Shown: in pieces, positions 1 through 7,188 of the stretch
How positions within the stretch are numbered: the stretch's first letter is position 1
How the letters are laid out: every line of letters begins with the position of its first letter
Assembly (NCBI RefSeq): GCF_001953865.1
Contig: NZ_MQUQ01000005.1
Coordinates: 321,401-385,400 of the forward strand
Length of the DNA stretch: 64,000 nucleotides
Direction of reading: 5' to 3'
From: Amycolatopsis coloradensis
Lineage (GTDB): Bacteria > Actinomycetota > Actinomycetes > Mycobacteriales > Pseudonocardiaceae
Program-made: the position numbers and the translations under genes
The notes under the pieces: model-generated
What the model was told of the DNA's origin: nothing
Databases searched by the model: none
What the model saw: the letters and a program-made list of their open reading frames with translations, nothing else

Positions 1-100
1 CGAGGTCGATGCTGCCGAAGACGCGGACCAGGACGGCCACCGCGCGGCCGTACTCCTCGGTGAAGACCCGGCCGATGTCTTGCGTGCTCAGGGGACGCAC
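1..100 (-). CDS. ECF-type RNA polymerase sigma factor, N-terminal fragment
   Basis: Only the first 33 codons lie in the window; the gene runs off the left edge. Reading leftward from a GTG at 100 gives a peptide beginning MRPLSTQDIGRVFTEEYGR, typical of the start of sigma-70 region 2 in ECF factors of the SigJ-like/DUF6596 group. The start overlaps the end of the upstream YciI-domain gene (stop at 88-90) by 13 bases, so the two are probably translationally coupled. YciI (DGPF-domain) proteins paired with such ECF factors are a known actinobacterial arrangement. The identification rests on the short N-terminus plus this context. Confidence 0.6.
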   Translation of the reverse strand, partial: MRPLSTQDIGRVFTEEYGRAVAVLVRVFGSIDL

Positions 101-456
101 GAAGGGTCTTCCTCGCCCTGGAACGGCCGGACCTCGATCGGCAGGCCGGTGATCTCGGCGATGCGGCGGCCCCAGTCGAGCGCGGCGTCCAGATCCGGCA
201 CCTCGACGATGGTGAAGCCGCCCAGGTGCTCCTTGCCTTCGGCGAACGGGCCGTCCGTCATCACGATGTCGCCGTTCTCCTTGGCCCGCAGCACGGTCGC
301 CGTGGTCGGCGGGTGCAGCCCGGCCGCGAACACCCAAGCGCCCGCGGCCTGCATCTCGGCGTTGAGCGCCTGGAGCTTGCGAGCGATCGGCTCGAGGAAC
401 TCCGGCGGCGGGGTGGGGCCGTCGGGCTGGTAGAGGCTGAGCAAGTACTGGGTCAT
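88..456 (-). CDS. YciI (DGPF-domain) family protein
   Basis: 122-residue single-domain protein beginning MTQYLLSLYQPDG, with the family's characteristic D-G-P-F signature near residue 70 and a C-terminal ferredoxin-like half. YciI proteins are small alpha/beta dimers of uncertain chemistry; stand-alone actinobacterial members commonly sit beside an ECF sigma factor, as here. The ATG is preceded by a good Shine-Dalgarno (AGGAGGACGCC). The stop lies inside the first codons of the sigma-factor gene, implying a two-gene operon. Confidence 0.85.
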   Translation of the reverse strand: MTQYLLSLYQPDGPTPPPEFLEPIARKLQALNAEMQAAGAWVFAAGLHPPTTATVLRAKENGDIVMTDGPFAEGKEHLGGFTIVEVPDLDAALDWGRRIAEITGLPIEVRPFQGEEDPSCVP

Positions 457-559
457 GGCGTCCTCCTGTGTCGAAGCGGCTTGTCACTTCCTATACGAAG
501 GACGTCCCGCCGTTTCGACATCGGCGTCGAGATTTTTTCTTCGCGGATGTTTCCGCGGT

Positions 560-1345
560 TCAGACCGCGTTCAGTAGCTGTGTGGTGGCGGCGTGGAGCC
601 GCTCGGCTTCTTCGGCGGTGGCGTCGTCGAGCGTGAGTCGCTTGCTTCGCGCGTAAGCGCTCAAGGGGGTATCCGGCCGGTTCGCGATGAGGTCGAGCAT
701 CGGGAGGATCGCCTTTTCCGGCGGTGTTCCGAGGACCTGCGCCATGACGGACACCATCGCCCGCGACGCCTTGCCCAGCGCGCCTTGGTGGCTCGTCCGG
801 ACGAAACCGGGGTTGTAGAGCACGTACCGCACGTGGTCGGACGCGAGCCTGAGCGCCGACAGCAGACCCATCCGCCTGCTCTGCATGTTCGCCGTCTTCC
901 AGGTGAACCCCTGTGACAGCTGGAAATCGTCCCAGTGGATGGCGTCTTTCGGGGCACCGGGAACGGTGGTGTCGAGGATCAGTGGCCGCTCGGCGGCGGC
1001 GAGCACGCCTTGCAGTTCCGACGCGAAGATGTGGCGGCTCAGGTAGTAGAGCGCGAAGGTGTGTTCGAAGCCTTCGCTGGTCACCTGCCTGTCTCGGTGC
1101 ACGTACGCGGCACCGAGTACCAGTGTGTCGACGGCGGGGAAGCGTGCGGCGATCTCCTTGGTGGCGCGGCGATTCTCCGCGACCTCGCGAAGGTCTGCCT
1201 GGACGAAGTGCGCGTCGCCCTCCAGCGTGCGGAACTTCGCCTCGCTCCGGCCGACGATGACGACGGTGTGGCCCTCGCGCAGCCGGTCCGCGGCCAGTGC
1301 GCGGCCGAGGCCGTCGGTGCCCCCGGTGATCACGATCGTGGACAT
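560..1345 (-). CDS. SDR-family NAD(P)-binding protein with altered catalytic motif
   Basis: 261-residue short-chain dehydrogenase/reductase fold. The N-terminal TGGTDGLGRAL is the dinucleotide-binding loop (TGxxxGxG). Around residue 165, where classical SDRs have Y-x-x-x-K, this protein reads NMQSRRMG: the catalytic Tyr aligns with Asn and the Lys with Arg. It may be a non-classical or non-catalytic SDR. The ATG at 1345 has an AGGAG-type ribosome site. The gene is divergent from a TetR gene at 1427, with two identical palindromes in the 81-base gap, so that TetR protein probably controls it. The substrate cannot be inferred. Confidence 0.8.
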   Translation of the reverse strand: MSTIVITGGTDGLGRALAADRLREGHTVVIVGRSEAKFRTLEGDAHFVQADLREVAENRRATKEIAARFPAVDTLVLGAAYVHRDRQVTSEGFEHTFALYYLSRHIFASELQGVLAAAERPLILDTTVPGAPKDAIHWDDFQLSQGFTWKTANMQSRRMGLLSALRLASDHVRYVLYNPGFVRTSHQGALGKASRAMVSVMAQVLGTPPEKAILPMLDLIANRPDTPLSAYARSKRLTLDDATAEEAERLHAATTQLLNAV

Positions 1346-1353
1346 GGTCTCCT

Positions 1354-1414
1354 CCTGTTCCGGAACACTTGATCCGGAAAACCACCGTATCCGAAACATG
1401 TGTTCCGGAACAGG
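1354..1414. promoter_or_regulatory. Paired palindromic TetR operator in a divergent promoter
   Basis: The 12-base perfect palindrome TGTTCCGGAACA occurs twice (1356-1367 and 1401-1412). The outer flanks extend the match to 14 bases in inverted orientation (1354-1367 and 1401-1414), and a half-site-like ATCCGGAAA lies between at 1372-1380. Centres are 45 bp apart. The pair occupies nearly all of the gap between the SDR start (1345) and the TetR start (1427), so binding would affect both genes. The repeats are seen directly; the protein that binds is inferred. Confidence 0.75.
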
Positions 1415-1426
1415 TAGGATCGCGGC

Positions 1427-1978
1427 ATGACCACTTCGCGGCGTCAGCGCTGGGACGCGGCGCGAAACCGGACGCAGGTGCTGGACGCCGCGCGCGAGTC
1501 CTTCGCCGAACGCGGTCTCGCGACGGACGTCCGGGAGATCGCGCGGCGGGCGGGCGTCGGCGTCGCCACCCTGTATCGGCATTTCCCGACGAAGGACGAC
1601 TTGGTCAAGGCCGTGCTGGAGGAGGACGTCGCTGAGTGGACGGCCGTCTCGGAGCGGGCGAAGGCCGCCGAAGACGCGTGGGAGGGAATCGGCCTGTTCG
1701 TGGAGCGGACCCTCGCCATGATGGCCCGGCACCGGGCGTTCCTCGACGGGCTCACCGTCACCGAAGGCGCGCTCGACGCGTGCCGCGCCCACCTCGCCGA
1801 GAGTCTCGGCGACCTGGTCGAACGTGCGCACCGCGAAGGGCGGCTGCGGGCGGGAATCACCTCCGCGGACATCGGCCTGCAGATCCTCGCGCTCGGCCGG
1901 ATCGTCGAACTGACTGCCGGGCAGGACGACGTCTGGCGCAAGCACGCCGGTCTCGTCCTCGGCGCGCTACAGGCCTGA
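1427..1978 (+). CDS. TetR/AcrR-family transcriptional regulator
   Basis: 183 residues. Residues about 10-60 form the TetR_N helix-turn-helix (VREIARRAGVGVATLYRHFP is the recognition segment); the remainder is an alpha-helical ligand-binding domain of no obvious specificity. It is divergent from the SDR gene at 560-1345 and sits beside the double palindrome at 1354-1414, so it is most likely autoregulated and a repressor of that gene. The next gene on the same strand (SDR at 2081) begins about 100 bases after its stop and could be in the same transcript. Confidence 0.88.
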   Translation: MTTSRRQRWDAARNRTQVLDAARESFAERGLATDVREIARRAGVGVATLYRHFPTKDDLVKAVLEEDVAEWTAVSERAKAAEDAWEGIGLFVERTLAMMARHRAFLDGLTVTEGALDACRAHLAESLGDLVERAHREGRLRAGITSADIGLQILALGRIVELTAGQDDVWRKHAGLVLGALQA

Positions 1979-2080
1979 CTGGTACTGCCGGACCCAGGTC
2001 GGGCAGGCCGTGCCACCTCTGCGCGCGAGCCGGTTTCCTGGATTCCGGAAGCCGACAGCGAGTCCACTGAGGAGAGACAA

Positions 2081-2848
2081 ATGACGAACACCCAGGCACG
2101 GCACTCCGGCAGGGTCGCCGTCGTCACCGGCGCGTCCAGCGGAATCGGCGAAGCGACCGCGCGGCGGCTAGCCACCTCCGGTGCCGCGGTCGCGCTCATC
2201 GCCCGGCGGGCCGACCGGCTGGAGACCCTGGCCAAGGAGATCGAACAGGACGGCGGGACGGCGCTGGTGATCGCGGCCGACGTCGCCGACGCCGGCGCGA
2301 TGCGTGCCGCGGCGACCGAGGTCGAAGCGAAACTGGGCCGGGCGGACCTGCTGTTCAACAACGCCGGCGTGATGCTGGCCGCGCCGATCGACGAACTCGC
2401 GACCGGCGACTGGCAGCGCATGATCGACGTCAACATGACCGGGCTGATGAACTCGATCGGCGCGTTCGTCCCGCACCTCGTCGCTTCGGCGGCGGAGAAG
2501 GGCGTCGCCGACCTGGTGAACACGTCGTCCATCGGTGCGCAGGCCATCTTCCCGTCGTTCGCCGTCTACGTCGCTTCGAAGGCATACGTCACGCACCTGT
2601 CGAAGAACCTTCGCGCCGACCTCGGCCCGAAGGACGTACGGGTCGCGGTGGTGGAGCCCGGTCTGGTCGACACCGAACTACAGGGCCATGTCACCGACGC
2701 CGGCGCGAACGAGTGGCTGGACGGCGTGCGCGAGACGCTGACCTGGCTGGAGCCGGGTGACATCGCCGAGACCGTGGCGTTCCTGACGTCGCTCCCGGCG
2801 CGGGCCAATGTCCAGCAGATCACCGTGATGCCCACGGCGCAGGTCTGA
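2081..2848 (+). CDS. SDR-family oxidoreductase (classical)
   Basis: 255-residue classical short-chain dehydrogenase. Visible motifs: TGASSGIG cofactor loop at residues 17-24, NNAG near residue 88, a catalytic Ser about 13 residues before YVASK (Tyr/Lys pair near residue 165), and a PG motif after the following strand (VVEPGLVDTE). All catalytic residues are present, unlike the other SDR nearby. A GAGGAGA ribosome site precedes the ATG. Substrate unknown. It is convergent with the TetR gene at 2849, the two stop codons directly abutting. Confidence 0.9.
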   Translation: MTNTQARHSGRVAVVTGASSGIGEATARRLATSGAAVALIARRADRLETLAKEIEQDGGTALVIAADVADAGAMRAAATEVEAKLGRADLLFNNAGVMLAAPIDELATGDWQRMIDVNMTGLMNSIGAFVPHLVASAAEKGVADLVNTSSIGAQAIFPSFAVYVASKAYVTHLSKNLRADLGPKDVRVAVVEPGLVDTELQGHVTDAGANEWLDGVRETLTWLEPGDIAETVAFLTSLPARANVQQITVMPTAQV

Positions 2849-3385
2849 TCACGGGAAGAGGATCCGGGCGATCGCGCGGGCGGCGGTGTCCGGATCCTCC
2901 TGGAGTTCGGCACGTAGCGCGCCGGTGAGCCACAGGTTCGCGAAGCCGTGCATCAGCGACCACGCGGCGACTCCCGCCATCTCGTCGTCGCTGACCGAAG
3001 ACGCGCCATTGGTCAGCAGGGCGCCCGCGCGGTCACGGGCGGCGGCCAGCGCCGCGTCGTCCGCACGGTGGAGTTCGGGGCGGAACATCACCTCGAAATG
3101 CGCGCGATGCTCGATCGCGAACCGCACGTAGGCCACGCCGACCTCGACGAAGTCCCGCTCGCCCTCCGCCGCGAGGGCGTCCGCGAGCAGTCCGTATCCC
3201 TCGGCGGCCAGTGCGGTGAGCACTCCGGCCTTGTCCCCGAAGTGGTGCACCGGCCCGGCGTGCGAGACGCCCGCGCGCCGGGCGAGATCGCGGAGGCTGA
3301 TCCCGGCCGGACCGTGTTCGGTGATGGCCGCGATGGCGGCGTCGAGCACGGCCCGGCGAAGGTCGCCGTGGTGGTACGGACTCAT
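2849..3385 (-). CDS. TetR-family regulator (WHG-type C-terminal domain)
   Basis: 178 residues from the ATG at 3385 (MSPYHHGDLRRAVLDAA). The N-terminal HTH contains SLRDLARRAGVSHAGPVHHF, a form typical of TetR proteins with the WHG C-terminal domain. I prefer this start over upstream ATGs at 3403 and 3421 because the family usually begins with SPYHHG and the upstream stretch contains an operator-like inverted repeat (3404-3436). It is divergent from the DoxX-like membrane gene at 3468, its probable target. Confidence 0.87.
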   Translation of the reverse strand: MSPYHHGDLRRAVLDAAIAAITEHGPAGISLRDLARRAGVSHAGPVHHFGDKAGVLTALAAEGYGLLADALAAEGERDFVEVGVAYVRFAIEHRAHFEVMFRPELHRADDAALAAARDRAGALLTNGASSVSDDEMAGVAAWSLMHGFANLWLTGALRAELQEDPDTAARAIARILFP

Positions 3386-3403
3386 GCCGATGAATCTAGT
3401 CAT

Positions 3404-3436
3404 TGACAAGATGGCTCGCAACAGCGCATCTTGTCA
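3404..3436. promoter_or_regulatory. Inverted-repeat operator between TetR and DoxX-like genes
   Basis: TGACAAGATG (3404-3413) and its exact reverse complement CATCTTGTCA (3427-3436), separated by 13 bases, lie between the divergent starts at 3385 and 3468. Size and position fit a TetR dimer site controlling both genes. The TTGACA at 3403-3408 may double as a -35 hexamer for the rightward gene. Confidence 0.65.
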
Positions 3437-3467
3437 GTGGAAAGTTCCCGGCTCGGAAGGCTTGGTC

Positions 3468-3956
3468 ATGGATCCCGGTCTCGTACCCGTACTGATGTTG
3501 GCCGCCGTCACGGCGACGTTGTTCTTGTTGGGGCTGGCGGGCGTCCGGCGCCTGAAACCCTGGCCGGTGGCCGTGCGCGGCGGCGTCGCGGCACTGTTCG
3601 TGACGACAGGACTCGCGCATTTCATCGGCATGCGCGAGGAACTCGTCGCGATGGTGCCGCCCGCGTTGCCCGCGCCCGCGCTGCTGGTCACCGTCACCGG
3701 TGTCCTCGAACTGGCGGGCGCCGCGGCGGTGCTGTGGTCGCGCACCGCGCCGTGGGCGGCCGCCGGGCTGACCGTCCTGCTACTGGGGATGTTCCCGGCG
3801 AACGTGGACAAGGCGCTGAACGGGCCGGTGACGTCGGTGCTGGACGAACTGGTGCCGAGGAGCCTGACGCAGGTGGTCTTCCTCGCCGCGACGGTATCTC
3901 TGGTGGCGCATTACGCGCGTACGCCGAACAGACCCTTTGCCCAAAGGAGACCTTAA
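3468..3956 (+). CDS. DoxX-like membrane protein
   Basis: 162 residues starting MDPGLVPVLML. Four hydrophobic segments (about 5-25, 33-55, 70-92 and 97-118) and the conserved TGLAHFIGMREELVAMVPP stretch typify small DoxX-like four-helix membrane proteins. Function in this group is poorly known, with links to redox stress in some members. Divergent from a TetR gene with an inverted repeat between them, suggesting inducible expression. Confidence 0.75.
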   Translation: MDPGLVPVLMLAAVTATLFLLGLAGVRRLKPWPVAVRGGVAALFVTTGLAHFIGMREELVAMVPPALPAPALLVTVTGVLELAGAAAVLWSRTAPWAAAGLTVLLLGMFPANVDKALNGPVTSVLDELVPRSLTQVVFLAATVSLVAHYARTPNRPFAQRRP

Positions 3957-4007
3957 GTCTTTCCCAAGTCCGGGCCTCGCTCTCGGGAACCGCCCTACCA
4001 TCTGAGA

Positions 4008-4169
4008 ATGAAGATCTCCTTGTGGATCGGATTCTGTGGGTTGTGCATCCTCGCCGGGCACATGCTTCTCGGTGCGGTGGGTCTCGTACTGCTGATGAGC
4101 TGTCTCCCGGCGGGGCGCGATCACGAATCCGGTGACAGAAAAGGGAAAACGCCCGCCCGGCTGGCCTGA
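4008..4169 (+). CDS. Possible small membrane protein
   Basis: A 53-codon frame, MKISLWIGFCGLCILAGHML and onward, with one strong hydrophobic helix (residues 4-32) and a polar, basic tail. It ends just before the convergent membrane-protein gene at 4178. No strong ribosome site is visible. The amino-acid pattern looks like a genuine single-pass peptide, but coding is unproven. Confidence 0.35.
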   Translation: MKISLWIGFCGLCILAGHMLLGAVGLVLLMSCLPAGRDHESGDRKGKTPARLA

Positions 4170-4177
4170 GGAAGGCC

Positions 4178-4885
4178 TCACCCGAGTGAGCTCGCGAAAG
4201 CGAGAGCGCCCAGAACCGGAACGGCGATCGCCGTGATCACCACCGTCCGTCGGCTCGGTTCGGGACTTTCCAAGAATGCGCCGATACCGGCCGGAATTAA
4301 CGCGACACAAAGACCGACGGTGCCGATGATCGACACGATTTCGGTTCCTTTCAGTACGCCGAGCGGCAGCAGTCCCATCGTCGCCAGCCCGATCGACTGG
4401 ACGACGCCGAGCGCTTTCGCGCGATAGGCGGCGAACGCGAGCACGTACCAGCCGAACATGATCGTGAACGACAGGAAACTGAACAGATGTGGATCCTGAT
4501 ATGACTCGCTGACCACGTTCTCCGCGAAACCGGCGCCACGCCGGGTGGCGAGTCGCATCGCGGCCTGGTCGATCCCGGCGTGGAAGGTCCGTTCGAAGAG
4601 TCCGATGAGGACGAACAGACCACCCCAGGCGGCCAGTGCCTGCTTGGTGCGCCCGATCTTCGTCGCGAGCGCGATGATCGCGGGGAACAGCAGGACGTTG
4701 CCAGCCAGGAAACACGTGTAGGCGGCCGTCATCAGGCCGGGATGGTCGCTCATCGCCCTGAGCTGATCGGGGAAGAAGAAGGAGAAGCGCGACCGCAGCA
4801 GCGTGCCGGTGAGCAGCAGCACCGGGCCGAGGACCATCGAGACCGCGGCGACGCGGCGGCCGGGAAAGACGTAGTCGGTTTCCAT
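4178..4885 (-). CDS. Multi-pass membrane protein, function unknown
   Basis: 235 residues with about six hydrophobic segments (near 15-32, 52-73, 83-103, 130-150, 163-200 and 215-232). The N-terminus is METDYVFPGRRVAAVSM. I do not recognise the family. It stands alone, followed by a long gene-poor stretch upstream and facing the small ORF at 4008. Confidence 0.7.
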   Translation of the reverse strand: METDYVFPGRRVAAVSMVLGPVLLLTGTLLRSRFSFFFPDQLRAMSDHPGLMTAAYTCFLAGNVLLFPAIIALATKIGRTKQALAAWGGLFVLIGLFERTFHAGIDQAAMRLATRRGAGFAENVVSESYQDPHLFSFLSFTIMFGWYVLAFAAYRAKALGVVQSIGLATMGLLPLGVLKGTEIVSIIGTVGLCVALIPAGIGAFLESPEPSRRTVVITAIAVPVLGALAFASSLG

Positions 4886-5694
4886 GCCGGTGAGCCTGCC
4901 GATCGCGGCGCCTGCGCGGATCGGCCCACGGTCCGGTTCGTGGCCTCAGACCGTGGGTGGACACTTGAGCGGGTTCGCGGCAGGTGCTGGGGCGGCGATC
5001 GCCGGTTATCGGGCTGTTCCGTTGGTGGGGCGGCTTACCGCACACGAGGCTGGACAGGGCGCGTGAGCGGTTCGGGGAGCGGTAGCCGATTTTCGGCAAC
5101 GGGCCCAGAATGGCGACCGAGGGCCGACCGCGCCTTGCCGGTCTCGCGATAACTGTTCGGTTGATGGCACGACCGGTGACGCGCGTGACGAGGACGGCCG
5201 TGTGGCTGCTTTTTGGCTATAGGTACCGGAAAGGCTGGAAGATCGTCCCGGATCTCGCCTCAGCGGTGGCGACCATCGCACCCGCGTGACCATCCACAAG
5301 CGACAATGCGAACGCGACTTCCTGTGTCACACTCCGCGTGCTCTCACGACACTGCGACAACCGCGCCAGGGCCCGGAACCGGAGTGCGATGCCCTCCGAC
5401 GCCGCGACAGCCGCAGAATCCCTGATATCCAACAACTTCAACGAATGAGTGACCTCCTCCAAAAACCCTCGGATCGGTTGCCTCTTCCACTAGCGCCACA
5501 GACGCGGCCTTGTGCAGGTCCACGCAAAGAAGCCTACAACCCGCCACCGACACTTCCAGACCACGCGGCCACGGCAAGACATCGCGAGGCTTCGATCGGT
5601 CGAGCCCGCCGAGCGTGCCGCTCGACCGCGCTCGGAACGGTGTGTGCCTTCGAAAGCGTGAAGACTCCAAGCCGCCAGCCCGGCCGGTTCGCGC
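4886..5694. other. Gene-poor stretch with possible degraded coding remnants
   Basis: About 800 bases with no convincing intact gene. On the minus strand a TTG-initiated frame of 81 codons (5217-5462, ending FQPFRYL) overlaps another frame (5344-5670) holding LLCVDLHKAASVALVEEA; they could be frameshifted pieces of one lost gene. On the plus strand a frame from about 4970 to 5220 is broken by an in-frame TGA at 5064-5066. Codon bias is weaker than in the neighbours. I recognise no family. Confidence 0.4.
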
Positions 5695-5734
5695 CGCTGT
5701 TCGGTGTCCGGCCGAGGCCGGACACCGAACAGCG
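5695..5734 (-). terminator. Long perfect hairpin terminator
   Basis: A 19-base stem (5695-5713 against 5716-5734, arms containing CGGTGTCCGGCC) with only two unpaired bases, placed 9 bases beyond the stop of the DUF4394 gene (minus strand). There is no T-tract, as is usual for intrinsic terminators in high-GC actinobacteria. Confidence 0.7.
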
Positions 5735-5742
5735 CGACTCCC

Positions 5743-6612
5743 TCAGTTCGTGTCGAGTGCGACCGCGACGTCCCCGATCGGCAGCGGGAAGTCGCCGATC
5801 TTGCTCGCCGCGCCGGTCAGCAGATTGACGGTGGCGAACGTCGACGGCGAGCCGTTCGGCGGGTTGAGTACGGCGAACGCGGTCGCCGAGACCGTCTTGC
5901 CGTTGGTCAGGTCGCTATAGATGTCGAAGCCCGCGAGCGGGCCGGTGTCGAAGCCGAGCGCGCCGGTCGCCGCCAGGAAGCCGCTGTTGGCCGGCGATTG
6001 GACGAACACCTGGTCGCTGTTCGTGCCGATGACGAACAGGGTGGTCGCGGTGTCGAGGTTGAGGTCGTTGTTCGTGTAGGCGGCGGCCGTGACGCCCCGG
6101 GTGGGGCCGCCCAGTGGTGGCGTGGTCAGGATGGTGTCTTCGGTCGTGGTGTGGCCGCCGAGATCGTGCCGCAGGTTCTGGCCGTAGTCGCTGATCACCC
6201 GGAGCCGGTCGGCGGCCGGGTTGAAGTCGACGCCGAAGTTCGTGCCGTACAAGGGAACGCTGAGTTGTGAGACCTTCGTGACGACGACGTCGGGTGCCTG
6301 GGGCGGAACCTTGATCGTGTAGACGCAGCCCTTGTTCCCCACTCCGTACAACACGCCGTTCTGTACCCGGAAGTCGATCCCGATCAGGCTCGTCTCCCCG
6401 CAGGTGAGGCCCTGCGCGAGCCGGACCCAGTCGAGTACCGCGGGTCTGTCGGTGGAGAACATGGCCATCAGCTTGCCGTCCGACGAGATCGCGTACGCCT
6501 TCAGACCGGCGGCCTGTGCCGAACTTCCGCTCGCGGTCCCGACGACGAGCGCCGCCGTGACGGTCACCGTGGTGGCCGCCGCGAACAAGGCCTTCTTGAG
6601 TCGTGCCCTCAT
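5743..6612 (-). CDS. Secreted DUF4394-domain protein
   Basis: 289 residues from the ATG at 6612. Residues 1-34 are a Sec signal peptide (basic MRARLKK, hydrophobic core, A-x-A site near SSAQA). The mature part has the DUF4394 pattern: an opening LKAYAISSDGKL strand, GIDFRVQNGVLYGVG, and repeated beta-propeller-like blades with GVDFNPAADRLRVISD. Family members are secreted proteins of unknown function. The gene is followed by a strong hairpin at 5695-5734. Confidence 0.85.
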   Translation of the reverse strand: MRARLKKALFAAATTVTVTAALVVGTASGSSAQAAGLKAYAISSDGKLMAMFSTDRPAVLDWVRLAQGLTCGETSLIGIDFRVQNGVLYGVGNKGCVYTIKVPPQAPDVVVTKVSQLSVPLYGTNFGVDFNPAADRLRVISDYGQNLRHDLGGHTTTEDTILTTPPLGGPTRGVTAAAYTNNDLNLDTATTLFVIGTNSDQVFVQSPANSGFLAATGALGFDTGPLAGFDIYSDLTNGKTVSATAFAVLNPPNGSPSTFATVNLLTGAASKIGDFPLPIGDVAVALDTN

Positions 6613-6761
6613 CCGTACTCCCCTCAATGGAGAAACTGTGCGGCACAAGCTAATCGGTGACTCTGGACGGCCATTGGACGTCGATTGGACCCGGCGTCCG
6701 GCGGATTGCGGCCGCGGGGAATCGGCGGAACAGTGGGAGGACAACGGATTCAGGGGGAGCG

Positions 6762-7187
6762 ATGATGATCAAGAACGCCGCCGGGGTGATGGTTCTCTTC
6801 GCCGGCCTCACGTTCGCCGCGGAAGGTGAGGCGAACGCGGCGCGGGATTGCGCTTCCGGCGTCAAGACCATCAAGCCGGTCGTCCTCGAAACGCCGAAAA
6901 AGTGGACCTACACCTACGGTCTTTCCTGGTGCGCGGACGGCGGAAAGGTCACCTGGGCCGAGCCGTCGGTGACGCCGCGGGTGCACGACGTGGCCTGCCG
7001 CTGGGCCGGCCGGATCGAGGAATCGGTGCGCCCGGTACCGGACAGCGTCACCTGGAGCGCGTACGACATGGGTGAGTTCTCCTGCCGTGACAACGCGGGC
7101 AAGGAACACGGCGTCAACCCGTGGGTCGTCGTCACCTTCGACCCGGCGGGTGGATACGACACCCGGAGTGGAATAGCCGCGGCGTGA
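6762..7187 (+). CDS. Small secreted protein, function unknown
   Basis: 141 residues from the first of two adjacent ATGs, with a GGGGGAG ribosome site. Residues 1-26 look like a signal peptide ending AEGEANA. The mature part has four cysteines (CASG, WCADG, VACRW, FSCRD), suggesting a disulphide-bonded extracellular fold. I do not recognise the family. Its stop (TGA, 7185-7187) is one base from that of the convergent regulator at 7189. Confidence 0.7.
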   Translation: MMIKNAAGVMVLFAGLTFAAEGEANAARDCASGVKTIKPVVLETPKKWTYTYGLSWCADGGKVTWAEPSVTPRVHDVACRWAGRIEESVRPVPDSVTWSAYDMGEFSCRDNAGKEHGVNPWVVVTFDPAGGYDTRSGIAAA

Positions 7188-7188
7188 A

